NCBI RefSeq assembly: GCF_012273895.1
Contig: NC_052117.1
Location: 4,038,406 to 4,102,405, forward strand
DNA length: 64,000 bases
Reading direction: 5' to 3'
Source: Zerene cesonia
Taxonomy: Eukaryota; Arthropoda; Insecta; Lepidoptera; Pieridae
The position numbers and the translations under genes are program-made. The notes below the pieces were generated by a model. It was not told the origin of the DNA and made no database searches. It was given only the letters and a program-made list of their open reading frames with translations. Within the stretch, counting starts at the first letter, position 1. Each line of letters begins with the position of its first letter. Below are positions 48,169 through 60,200 of this stretch, piece by piece.

Positions 48169-50212
48169 ATAAAATATCATATGCGTTATCTATCAAGTGA
48201 GCCATAACCTTTATCTTTCTGCGTAGAAGAATAGGGATGTCGTCGCTTTTATTTTAAGATAATATCAACATCATCATTATAAGCGGAATGAGTTTACCAT
48301 AACCACAGATCTAACATAATACTATTCTCCATAAGAGAGTTAAAAAATATTTATGCAACAATAAAATAAACAAACGTCTTTACAGACTTCAAAACATTAC
48401 AAAATAACAATTAATTAATGGTTACCTACCTATTTAAATAGATTTCTGAATGTTACACTTTCCATCTTAATATTAAAGAGAAGTGTATATACTTCAATTC
48501 ATCACAGGTGTACAAAGACATTTCAATAGTAACACAATACAGGAAACAAATTAAAAAGCAAGTTATAAAATATACTAATAAGCATCCATAACATTTCTAA
48601 AATACCATAAAAACAACACTCTTTAAAAAACTCTTTCATAGAATAGCGCAACCGACGGGAAGAGACGGTTCTAATATACTTATTTTCTTATAGGATAACA
48701 ACCTCGTCAAAACATAATGTACGCTTCAATAAACCTCAGTCGTTCGTCCATTACCTCGTTAATTTAATTATATCTCAGTACTTAACCTCTAAAGTACTCT
48801 TGACTTGGTCATCAACCCCAATGTCAAAATAAAGGGACCTGTCATCGCCTGGGGGCAGGTATCAAAAGTAAAATGGTGAACATTCTGCCCTTTGATGTTA
48901 CGTGTTTAAATAATGTTCAATGCAAACGACATAAAACAATTAATTTGTAAAATGAATATTAACTCGCTGTTATTATTTTATCTTTGTATTGTTTTTTATA
49001 CTTTGCAATGTGAGCCTTCTTCTGTCTCCTTTTATTTGATATCAATTTAAACAAAACGTTTTAAAGTTTTACGAATAAAAATAAAACAAACATTTTCATA
49101 CGCAAGTACTACCACCACTTGTAAATATTTGCTTATCTTAAAGCTAGATCGCTTGGAATAAAATAGTATTTAACAATGATCTTTATAATTTCTTTTAAAA
49201 GACTAAATTAAACTATTTCGTTTACAAATATAAATATTTATATACATTTATCAATATAATATCCAAACTTAGAATCTCTAAGGGACTTTATATAACAATA
49301 ATGTGGCACTAATTGTGATCTTTATTGCCAGATATAAAATTATTTGCCACAATTGAAGCGATAAGTGTCGCCTGTTTGTAATAATGCCACAGAATTGTTT
49401 GCGCTGTATGTTGCTTATCTGTGAACATTAATTTTAGCAAGCAATCCATTTAAAGTTCTAAGATAATTTCGCAAATGGCAACTAATCGAGCAACATGTGT
49501 TTAATAATGATAACTATATAGTGTGTATCTATCGTACGTTGTATTGTTATTACTAAGTGGGTAATGAAAGAAACATGATACGATATATGTGTATCTTTTT
49601 TATGTTTTTTTTTTTATGTGACCAAGTAAGTAAGGAGTTAAATTGCACGCTATTGATTTATGTCCATTCTGACGTATCTAGGTACTGAATTAAAGCATTT
49701 GAAAAATTGAATACTGCCAATAAAGAAGGCAATGCCAATTTTTGTCTTAAAAAATATCGCTGGAGGACCGGAGTAGAGGTCAATCTACAAAGTATCTATA
49801 AGAAGATTTTTTTTTATATGAATACTTTTATATAATATACCTTTGGAATTTCGTACAGACAAGTTCATGTTATTCTCTAAAGTTGCTAGCTATTATATAA
49901 TTAGTTTTCAATCCCTAGACTTAAAACATAATAGCATCACAGATTCATAACAAAACTTGAGTATTTATACTGTTAAATACCCATAAATTTTAAACTTAGT
50001 TACGAGTTTAAACTCACAAGATCTGATAGAGGTCCCGCTTGGGGAAACTATTAAAAGCCTAAGGGAAACTGACTTTGAATTTTCTATCCATACGTTATTA
50101 TTATTAATTGTTTTAGTTAGAAACTTTCGATCATTATAATATTATCGACTTGCACGCAACAATTACGAGTACTATCTCATAATAATATTAAGATTATATT
50201 GTTATGAGGAAA
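48169..50212. other. Unique A+T-rich non-coding sequence
   Basis: A GC-balanced patch lies at 48800-48900. Nothing else recognised. Confidence 0.45.
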
Positions 50213-50389
50213 TCTAATATATAAAATTTTCGTGTCACAGTTTTCGTTGCCAACTTCTTCGAAACGGCTGGACCGATTCTTATGAAATTTTGTGTGCATA
50301 TTGAGTATGTGTGAGAATCGGCCAACATCTATTTTTCATACCCCTAAAGGATAAGAGTAAGGCAGAACAGCGTTTGCCGGGTCAGCTAG
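50213..50389 (+). mobile_element. Short non-autonomous Helitron, family C copy 1
   Basis: It starts TCTAATATATAAAATTTTCG after an A and ends 'gccgggtcagCTAG' before a T. It aligns end to end with 62579-62757, roughly nine bases in ten identical by eye, with one base lost near the 3' end. Non-coding. Confidence 0.88.
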
Positions 50390-51874
50390 TTTATTTACAA
50401 AATATTATTACTCAACCATTTAGAACTTTACTATAATGGTTATAATATTAAGACAGTTATAATAGTTATACATCTGGAACACGTAAATAGCTCGATTTTT
50501 CATATATTGACATAAATAATCTAAATTACATACAAAAGCCCTTTGACGAATTTCTATATCAGAACAATAGAAGAATTATTTATTATTCTGTGAACTTACA
50601 GCAATTGATAAGTAGGCTATATTGGTCGAGTATGAAAGTGTCTCTATAAGCGTAGTTACACGGGCCTGCACCGCAATTTGTCCGAAGGCCCGTGCACTAC
50701 AAGAGCATGAGTGCCTCCGGGTGTAAGTAGCTCTAATAGCGGCGATTACAGAGCCCACACACAGCCAGCATCTTAGATAAGCCAATATCACCCTAATGGC
50801 ACCACAAAACGGAATATTTACGATCTACTTTCCTGTAATTATTGTCAGTTTAATTTATCAGTTGCTAACCTATAGTATTGTGGAAGGACCATCCAAGTTT
50901 TAATTTGATCTCATCAAATGAATAGAATTCTGGTAGTGAGTTTTAATTAGCTTAATTAGCAGAAGGTCCTTGCTATTGAAATTCTGGCTCTTAAGTGTCA
51001 TTTGCAAATTCACTTTTCTCTAACATCAGTAACAGTTACATAAAACAATCTAAGAGCGTTTCATATTAAATAATAAAAATTCAGCATTGTATATGGAGTT
51101 GAATTACTTAAAGAAATAATAGATTGCTGTCGTGTCAATAAAGTACAAATACATACAAAGGTTGACTATAAGAATTCCTTTTTTTATATAATTAAAAGTA
51201 AATATAACGGCTTTGATTTAATATTCTGTTTGACGTCGTACGATTTTCTCTCGAGATGAAATAGAAAGGAGCAAGTAATAATATAATCATGGGCATACGG
51301 TCTGTATTTTTTCATTAAAATCAAAACTTTATCCAACAGATCTTTTATTGTATAATAATTTATATTCTCACCAAACGCTTCAAGGCTCCAATTATTCTCT
51401 CATTAATTATATCTCTTCATAAATTGCAGATTGATAATCATAATTAATAAGCTAAAAATTTTATCTCCGATTTTATGCAAACACAGAACCTAACCAATTA
51501 ATGATTGTTCAACAGACTTATGGATTTCGTTAAATAAAAAAATTTTTATTCCAAAGTTTTAAAATAGTTCCAGAATTTTCGATATTTTTATGTAAAGTTT
51601 AATTTTATCCGAGCCTAACAAAGGATAAAATGTCGAAAAGCAAATAAATCGGGGATTTATAAATTTCGTTGCTATCCTTGGGGACCTTGTTATGATTTGT
51701 TTATTGTTTGCCTGTGTCCAATTTAATTGTTTGCCTATCCCTTTGCAATATGCCCGTTAACCGTGTTTTATTGTCGCCTTTGTTTGTATACTGGTCGTTA
51801 TTTAAGGAGTTTGCAAAGAAAGGTATTCAATTTAAATATGTGTGTAAATAGGTACATATAGTTATTAGCGTATT
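50390..51874. other. Non-coding; GC-balanced patches at 50640-50770 and 51640-51800
   Basis: Both patches lack recognisable repeats. The second has forkhead-like (tgtttat) and Sox-like (cctttgttt) cores. They are candidate conserved elements; no gene. Confidence 0.4.
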
Positions 51875-52022
51875 ATATTAGTTCTGGCTTTTCCCTCACG
51901 GCCTCCGCCCTCCCCGTGCTCTCGCAGCTCCCCGCGTAGCCGTAGTAGTAATATATGGCTCCCATTTCCGTAAGAATTCTGGGAATCAAAATGAATATTA
52001 CAATAAATTATAATATTAGTAG
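51875..52022 (-). mobile_element. Short repeat with a Helitron-like 5' terminus (minus strand)
   Basis: On the minus strand it begins 'ccctactaatattataa', the same start as family B and the element at 47981, then holds a GC-rich block (ggggagctgcgagagc, ggcggaggccgtgaggg). It ends somewhere near 51875. No matching second copy in the window, so the boundaries are tentative. Confidence 0.4.
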
Positions 52023-52129
52023 GGAAGTAGGGATGGTCTAATCAATTTGTCACCTCACTATAATATACTATGCGCCATCACCAAATCTGGTGATTCGCCC
52101 AAGTAGTAAGTTAGTTAGTAGGCTTATCA

Positions 52130-52326
52130 ACAAACGTTTATAATTTTATTAGCGGTCCGTTCCGACATAACCTGTGGTACGTACAATCGTGCTAAATATA
52201 GACTCAGAAAACGCGTACCTATTCAACTGTAAAAAATTTTCGAAATTGGTCCAATAGATTCTGAGATTAGCGCGTTCAAACTAACAAACAGGAAAACTTT
52301 TCATTTTTATATTATTAGTATTGATA
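52130..52326 (+). mobile_element. Short element related to 47981-48168
   Basis: The 3' 90 bp ('ccaatagattctgagattag', 'gcgttcaaactaacaaac', 'tttttatattattagtatt') is a diverged version of the 3' half of 47981-48168. The 5' half differs. Non-coding. Confidence 0.55.
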
Positions 52327-55240
52327 ATAGAATAGGTGTAGCCGTGCTTCGGATATTAAACATACATATATAAAACACAATACATAAATTTTTACTTCCC
52401 AATATAAATTATAATGCTGGCAAAGTATCTTCATTATATCGTCACTATATTAAACAATACTTGAATAATTCTTCGTAAGTTCAACTCACCAATATATAAC
52501 AAGAGAGAGTTACGTATCGTGACAACGATATACGGACAAGTCACAAGTTCACGGACTTAATCAAATGGCGATTAGCCTATCATCAATCTTCGGACAACAA
52601 TGATCCCTCAACTAAGATACAAGGATACGGAATGAGACAGTGAATTGTGTTTACAGTATCATATATCGGAAATTCTGGAAATTCCAATTTAAAAGTAAAC
52701 TGCAGTAGTATTTATTTTAATCTACATTTTTTTACTTTTTGATAACGTTCATTTTAAAGGAAATTACCATTTTAACGTTGATTAACAACGTTTTCCGATT
52801 TCCATTTTACATCAATTTCATTTATATAGCTGTTATGTTATGGTCAAAACTCAATCAGGCAAAAGTATTTTTGCCTTTATTTAAAAACAATTTTAACTAA
52901 TTTATATAGTTAAAAATGTTAACCGACCCCCTTAGTCAAACGTTAGTTTACCCCCTTAGTTTTTGGCTATAGAGGTGGAGAAAGAACAAGCGGAAACCGT
53001 AGTACCTACATGGTTTTAATATAAAATAGATTAGCGAAGCGAGAAGCGAGCGTGCCGCGCAACACATAAAACATCAGTCATTGTAAACAAAATTCTAAAC
53101 ATTTTCCAATATTGGTAACAAAATCAATATCGATCAAACTCATAATATGCTTCTCCCTATTTCAAACTCGAATATTGTGCGTTTTATAATTAAATTCAAA
53201 TACAATATACATTCCGATGTAACAAAAGCTCGCGGATTCATCGTAATTCACAGGAATAATATACAAGGCAACAAAACGAGTGGGCGACACTACAGCGAAC
53301 CTTAATCAAACCATAGTTAATAGAAAGAGACGCGCGACGTGGCGCGTAGGCAGAATCATTTTCGATTGGAATCGATGGGTCGATGCTTGAACATCGATAC
53401 ATCGATACCAATTGATTAAAGCCGAGATCAAAGATGTGCTTCCGCATGACGGCGGGCAATCGTACCCCCACTGATAGATTAACGAGACGCTTCCTACACG
53501 AATACTAACGACAGCAGAAAATTAGTTAATCGTTACACGATTATCGATCTTATTAAAACCGAACAAATGTCAGACTACCGTACCAATTGGTTCTCGAATG
53601 ATCGCATTCATATGTGAAGTTGCTTAACATTTATCCGACTTCGCTAATCAATGCACTAAACCTGTTCGGAACAGAAATGTAAGTATTTATTAATTTGTTG
53701 TTTCTGTTTTCAATTCCAGTTCCCATACGTAGCTTAATTAAGCTATATACATTTCATTCGGCTAACTAAGCAGATATTGTTCCATGATATTTATGGTAGG
53801 TAGAACATTAATTGTAGGTAGTGAAGAAGAGCGAAGTGTTATCCACTATTGGGTAGTTTAAAAAATTCTTTAATTTGTTTTCTATTAATTAAATCATTTG
53901 ATTTTGGAATTTCTTAAACAAGACATTAAAATATAGAATGATCAGATGCTTTTTTATGACAAAAGCTTTAGACTTTATTTAGTTATAACTTCATATTGAA
54001 CGTATAACAGATTATAACCGCCACGGATCTAAATAACAGAACCGAACAATTGTATCAACGCAGTACGTATTTCACATTAGCATACCTAATTATCTACGGT
54101 TACAAATTCGGCATTAACGGGGTACACCAATATATCAGTGCTCTAATGAAATCGCTCTGTAATCCAACTCAACAATTTACGAGCCGAAAATGAGGGGACA
54201 CTCGCTGTTACCATATTCTACGTTCATTTAATTACTTTAAATTTGAAATATGCTAATTTTCACGTATTAATGATGCGATTACCAGCCGATTTAATAAGCG
54301 CTGAAATAACTATGACATATCAGCGGCTATAATTTTTTCCAAGTTATTACCTATGTTTATACATCTAAAATTTCTTACAGGCTATGCCTAGTGTATGGGT
54401 CCGTTGTCGATATTATATCGGACTTTTACAATATTTTGGCAAATTATTTTTTTTATAAATGTTTACTACTAATAAACATTATACAAAAGTGCACCCCGTA
54501 TTCGTTTAAAAATTACGTTTTTTATCAACTAAGCATAAAATACGTTCTATTAGAACTCATAATTGTACAGTTAAACGAACTTACCTAAAGTGAAGTTCTA
54601 TTGTAATTATATGATTCTAATTAACTATATAGGGGAAGTGATATTACAAAGTTTACTATAAATGATGAAAACGCTATGTAAAATACAGTGAGCCGTGAGT
54701 CTATCTCATCAACATATTACAAACGGTCAGCCAAATACTATTTACATATAAATCGCTACAATTATCTCCAACCATCTCAAGAATGATGTATTGAGAGATG
54801 CTACGTGTTCACAAATTCGTGTCGAGTCAACTGTTAAGGGTTAACTGGCTCTGAACGCTTATCGCGAACTCCATCGGTGACCCAATAGTTTTAATGAAAG
54901 TCAACCGAGTAGTGGAATCGATTAGTCGCATCTCGCTTGATACCATCACTAGTTTGCTGGGACGAACTTAGGCAAGCTAAAGCCTTATGTATGCCATGCC
55001 TTTGTGCCTCGTATGAAGATAAAAACATGTATACATTTTTTGCTCCCATATCAATAGCTCCATCTGACACATCCACATTAAATATACTCTCAAAACAATA
55101 TATTACTATAATATAGGATATTATTTGTTCTAAAACACTTAAAGACGAATTGAGAATCACTCCTGTTTTGAAGTCGTTTAAAATTAAAAACATTTCAATT
55201 ATTTGTTAAATGCAATATGCGTATGCACAAAGTAGTGTGA
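52327..55240. other. Non-coding, with a GC-balanced patch at 53270-53470
   Basis: No gene. Besides the patch described separately, 52920-53060 has a duplicated 'acccccttagt' and a 'gcgaagcgagaagcgagcg' run that may be an unrecognised repeat. The rest is A+T-rich. Confidence 0.4.
53361..53410. promoter_or_regulatory. Cluster of ATCGAT cores with tandem CATCGATA
   Basis: ATCGAT occurs at 53371, 53393 and 53401; the last two lie in an exact tandem of CATCGATA (53392-53407). This is near the insect DRE core TATCGATA bound by DREF. The surrounding 200 bp is GC-balanced with several CG-rich words. No promoter or exon is visible. Confidence 0.35.
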
Positions 55241-55377
55241 TTTTTTTTTTTTTAATTCTTTATTTGCTCTTTGTGCAGCATAAAATAGCGGAGGCCCCGT
55301 TAAAATCCGGCCCTTGCAAAAGCCACTAGTTAGCTATCATTGTCCGTTTAAGCCCCGTTACCGGTAGTCTAGAGATT
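55241..55377 (-). mobile_element. Poly(A)-tailed retroelement 3' end (minus strand)
   Basis: On the minus strand, a block with 'gtaacggggcttaaacgg', 'gcaagggccggatttt', 'aacggggcctccgc' runs into 'gagcaaataaagaatt' (an AATAAA signal) and a 13-base A tail (T-run 55241-55253). The tail plus signal marks a retroposed 3' end, probably of a LINE; I could not find a clean target duplication. Confidence 0.6.
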
Positions 55378-55747
55378 AATGATAGAACTTTCATTGTTTG
55401 ATACGATAGAAAAATCTATTGAATCTACATCGTCCATCAATGACAGAGTTCGACTTGAGTGCGTATTGTTTGCTTTGAATAATTTAAGCTCAATTTTTGT
55501 GCGACCCTGCTTAGTGAATGAGGTAGGATGAATTATAAATAGCATTGTTTTATGAATCACGCACACTTAAACCATTTTGCAAATACTACTACTTAAACTA
55601 GATAGGTAGGCTAAATTAATAAAATAATAAAGTACATTAATAATATTTCACCAGTATTATCCCAAATTACAATTTGCTAATTGCTAAATTTTATAGATCA
55701 GATAACACAACTAATTATAAATCAGCTGAAAGTATGTAAATACGAAA
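55378..55747. other. Non-coding spacer
   Basis: A+T-rich sequence between two oppositely oriented LINE tails; nothing recognised. Confidence 0.4.
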
Positions 55748-55938
55748 TGCGGCTTCCTTTACTCTTTCTTGACCCATCCTAGTCCATTACTCCTTTCTTG
55801 TCGTAATCCTATGATGGATCCCTTATAAGCGGACAATGCATTCGCTGAGGCACTACCTCTGCGTATGATCATTAGTGGTGGTGATTGCTTACCATCAGAC
55901 GAACCACCAAGCTCGGTTGCCCACTATGACATAAAAGA
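55748..55938 (+). mobile_element. Old LINE 3' end, same family as 15169-15542
   Basis: 'gacccatcctagtccatta', 'cttataagcggacaatgc', 'ggtggtgattgcttaccatc', 'gacgaaccaccaagctc' and 'cccactatgacataaaag' track the minus strand of the 15.2-15.5 kb element block by block but with many changes and almost no poly(A). It is an older insertion of the same LINE. Confidence 0.78.
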
Positions 55939-56584
55939 GAAAGGTTACAATATTAACATTTTTATTACAAAGCTGATAACTCTGCCAATAAGTTTAATAA
56001 ACTCGTCAAAAATTTTAACTATGGTTTGGCGTACTACTTTCAATTTGCCCTAAATATGGCAGCATTTAAATAAATGATATAGCCGAAGAGAAGTCTGTAC
56101 TGCCGGCGGACTTCCGAAAAACATATCCGTCTGCTACACAAACCTTCGAATATATGCCAACCTCACAGGAGCCTGACGTTTTATATTTTCCACTATTTAC
56201 TTCTTGAGATTAAATTCAATGCGGCATAGATAGTGGATGCTCCAATCTTCTCTGCGGAAAATCTTTTACTTTTTAATGTTTTGCCCCATATATGAACGGA
56301 GCGTACACTAAAATGTTTTAATATTTTAGTGGAATAATAGTTTCGTATTTTTCTTTGATGCTAACATTCTATATTAGCTTATCAAACTGAACTGAACTGT
56401 ACTGAATTGTTTAATATCTTGAATTAGAAATAATACATGCATAACATATTACATGCAATTACCATAAAAAAAAGAGTGTAGAAGAGGTTAAATATGAGTA
56501 AGTTTGTATGGAAGTTCCTTATTGTCAATAAGGAACTGTTAAGGAATATAAAATCATGTAAGATTCTTTCACACCTAAATCACT
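55939..56584. other. Non-coding sequence
   Basis: A GC-balanced patch at 56095-56180 is unrecognised. A near-perfect palindrome is listed separately. Confidence 0.4.
56513..56537. repeat. Palindrome with 12-bp arms and one central base
   Basis: agttccttattg and caataaggaact are exact reverse complements around a single T. It would extrude as a cruciform rather than form an RNA hairpin with a normal loop. Confidence 0.75.
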
Positions 56585-56696
56585 TAATCAATTTTAACAA
56601 ATAGTCCAGACCTTGGGAATAACTATAGGCTGCTCCTTACCATGTAGCGCGATATAACCGAATTCCACGAAGGCGAAGCCGCGGGTGGAAAGCTAG
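56585..56696 (+). mobile_element. 3' end of a Helitron-like element
   Basis: 'ctataggctgctccttacc' then 'acgaaggcgaagccgcgg' and 'gtggaaagctag' before a T. It has the CTAG ending and ccgcggg block of the other short elements; the 5' part is lost or unrecognisable. Confidence 0.55.
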
Positions 56697-57130
56697 TGTT
56701 AAATAAATCACTTAAACTCGAAGTTTTAACACAAAGATATTTCAACATTCGGTGATACGCTTAGCCCGTCCTAGTTGGTCAGTTAGTTTGAAATTAATTT
56801 CAAAGTTTGATCGAAAAATGTTTGCCTCAAAGTGAGTTTGTCGTTGGGAAGTCACCGCAACTCTATCTGCTATAACAATAGGAAATGAAATGGACGATAT
56901 TTTGTACTGACGTAACTTAGGACAATATCTGGATAAGCTATACTGTTGTGTTCTGATATCAATTCAATTAATCGGCTCTGTTAATGAATTCGGCGTTAGC
57001 GAAAATGTGTTTTAATTTAAACTTAATGTTCAGTTATTAATTTATAAAAGTAATAGAAAGTTTAAATATTTGCACAATTGGACGTTCGATCTAGGTGAAG
57101 TGATTAATACAAGGGGAGTAGAATCAAGAT
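56697..57130. other. Non-coding spacer
   Basis: No repeat or gene recognised. Confidence 0.4.
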
Positions 57131-57250
57131 TTAATCAAATCAAATCAAAATACTTTATTGTGCACCAAATCATACAGAAATAAACTCTATAAAAGCACAA
57201 CAGGCGGTCTTATCGCTAAAGTAGCGATCTCTTCCAGACAACCTGGAAGG
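57131..57250 (-). mobile_element. LINE 3' end, same family as 4741-4919
   Basis: On the minus strand: 'ggttgtctggaagagatcgc', the hairpin (57212-57228), 'aagaccgcctgttgtgctt', 'gtgcacaataaagtatttt' and a TTTGA-repeat tail. The blocks match the plus-strand copy at 4.8 kb. It is 5'-truncated to about 120 bp. Confidence 0.78.
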
Positions 57251-60200
57251 AATTTACTATAAGAAAAAAGTATTGATGCAGATTGGCTAATCAATGGAGC
57301 ATATCGAACAATGAAACAGATGTGAACTGCATCTGTCCTACACTTACAAAGGGTCACGGGAATTCACTTTTTTAGTTCCCTAAAAAAATTATATGTTTGT
57401 TCTCTTATCACATGACATCGGATCAGATCGATTTCGTTTCTTGTCCTAATAAAAATTATCCTGAAAAATCTACTCGTGACTTATCCCTCGTAACCATCAA
57501 GGCACGGGAAACTTACAGCATCTCGAAAAGGTGCTGAAAATTTTAATAAGGAAATAATTTATTCAGTCCGGCGAAGTACAAACTCAACACAATCTGGCTA
57601 TAAGCTATGTCAATCATACACACAGGATATAAATATTAATATGTTATCCACTAAAGTACGGCGTACGTACCATTAAAAGTCACTTAATTTTCAACATAAG
57701 GAAGTCGTACCATGTTTAAAAGCGATTCTTTTATCATAGTCTTTTCTTTTTCGTTAGTCTATTATATCTCAACAGCAATCCCAGTGAGCATAAGCATTTA
57801 CGGGTAAGCTGAAGCAATAAATATCCTAACTCCAAAGCTACAAACTACCCATATTACCCAACTCGTTAATAAATTAACCTCACTCCAAGAGATCCTTTAC
57901 CTCGCGCCGCCCTTACAAATTTTCAGTTTATAATTAACTGCTTCATTATATACCTGTGTTAGAAAGACGTCGTATGTAAATTCGCCTTAAATTATACAGC
58001 ATTACCTACGTACCTTTACATGTAACTTGTATTGTGAATGTTCATTTTACGCGCAATTTTAGTACCGTAACTCATTTTGTTATTTCTCCAACCAAACTGC
58101 TTTTCTCTTCTTGCATATTACAAACCCCAAATTTATTTAAGTTCTTGAGATATCTACTGATACAAAAACATCACCTTAAAATGACTGAACTAATTCGGGC
58201 TATAGTTTTTCATTGTATTTTGAGTACCGTTTAATATTTTGAAGAAATTTTATTTATTTATTTATGCTTTATTATACTGGAAAAGTCACAAATTCAGACT
58301 TAACCTGGAATATAAACTTAAAACATCCAGACAACGGATTTCACTGAGGGAAGTTAAAATAAAGGATAGGAGTAAGGAAGAGCATATATACATACCTTAG
58401 ACATCAGAAAAAAGCCTATTAAGATTATGTTGAGGTTATTTTAATAAACTTTAAAAAAATCATTATTTAAACTTTATAAACATTATTAATTACGATACAG
58501 AGACTATAATATACCATATATTTATCTAGATATACCTATATTTATAGTTATATCTACCATGATAATTTGAGTTATCAACCCGAGTTTTATGTCCAAATTA
58601 TTATTCAATATAACTTCGCAAAAGGCCATTTTTTAAACCTCTACGAGAAAAAGTAATAAAAACGTAAATATCCTGTACCGTGCATTACGCCGAAAAGTTT
58701 ATTACGCACCGTTATATATCTTTAATAACTGTCATCGAACAATGTATGGTTTTCATATGAAAGGTTAATATTGGTTTAGTATGTAGATTTTTCTAATTCT
58801 CTAGCAAGGCGGCGTCGGGTATGAAATGTATTTTATTTTTACGTCATCGTAAATCTTCTCTCGCAAGCCGTAAAATGAAAGAAGCCTTCAGTCCCGAGTA
58901 GCTACTGAAAGATAAATATTGCACATAAATTTCGCATTTTCAACAATATCATGTTATAGGTATCTATTAGACATAAATATGGTTACCGGGAACCACGCGA
59001 CATTTTGTTATATTTTGAAGGAAAGGTGAAAAATTATCGCACTAAAGTGCAATGCCCTTTCATTTTTACTGTATAAGATAAAGTGAATTATGTTGAAGTA
59101 ATTATAGTCATTATCACACTGCCCTTCCAGATTCGTTAAGTATGAATATAAGAGTTAATTTTTTTTAATATACTATAAAATTTAACCTTATTAAAGAAGA
59201 AAACTAACAAATCTTTTCTCTTAATATATCGATGTTTAGAAAGTAAGAGTTAAGTAAACAAGGCTTTATTAGATATTTATATGACCTTAAATTTAAAAGA
59301 ACATGTTATTAAATTAGTATTAGATCTAAAGCCTAAATCATAATATTATTTAAACCTAAACCTTTAACTTTCAACTCCTCGCACATTTCATAAAGACAAC
59401 TTGGTCAAAGATATTTTACGAAACAATGTGTGTTATACAAACATGTCTTATCAAGAATTTTGTTTCGAGTATCATAAATATATTAATTAATTTTCATACG
59501 TAAATAGCTTTTCACTGAAATTACCAAGTAAAGGGGCTTCTCGAATTGAAGACATCTAAAGCTTACACACGGAGGTGGATTGAAAATAATCCAAGTAGAA
59601 AATTAATCCTTGATTACGTCCCACTCCCTTTTAGATTTGAGAATCATTACGGCCTTACGATTGTTAGAAAAGACATAAAAATATAACGCTCACCTATTTC
59701 TAAATTAGACATTGAAAACTTATTTAAAATCCAACAATATTATTTTGGCCAAAAATTATTATATTTGATTGTAGCTTAAAATGCTCATAGTTGCTAAGTT
59801 GCTCATTATACGTTTAGTTTTCATTAATCTTTTATCGTCGGCTTCAAGCAAATATACGAGGATATGTCATCATATGTTTGGACCGCCTCTTTGCATATAT
59901 AACTCTACAACTCTACTCTCTGAAAACGAAGCATTTTACCCTTCGCTTAAGACCCCTTATCGCATCCCTAATTTGAAACCTTTGGCAAAACAAATTCCTT
60001 AAGGTATGCAAAGTTAGGTAAGAAAATTGAAACATGTTGCTATTAATACATGTTGGTAATAATTTTTGTTCTTCAGTACGATTTTTAAGTTTATGAAAGT
60101 GTAAATGTTGTTTATCGCAGTATGAAAATTATACAAATTTGAAACCCATACTTAAAATAATACAAAAACGTTCGCTATAATTTCAGTACAATTGAGACAT

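Noticed and set aside
54891..55193. A 100-codon minus-strand gene
   Set aside because: No start context or homology that I recognise; part of ordinary mixed-composition sequence.
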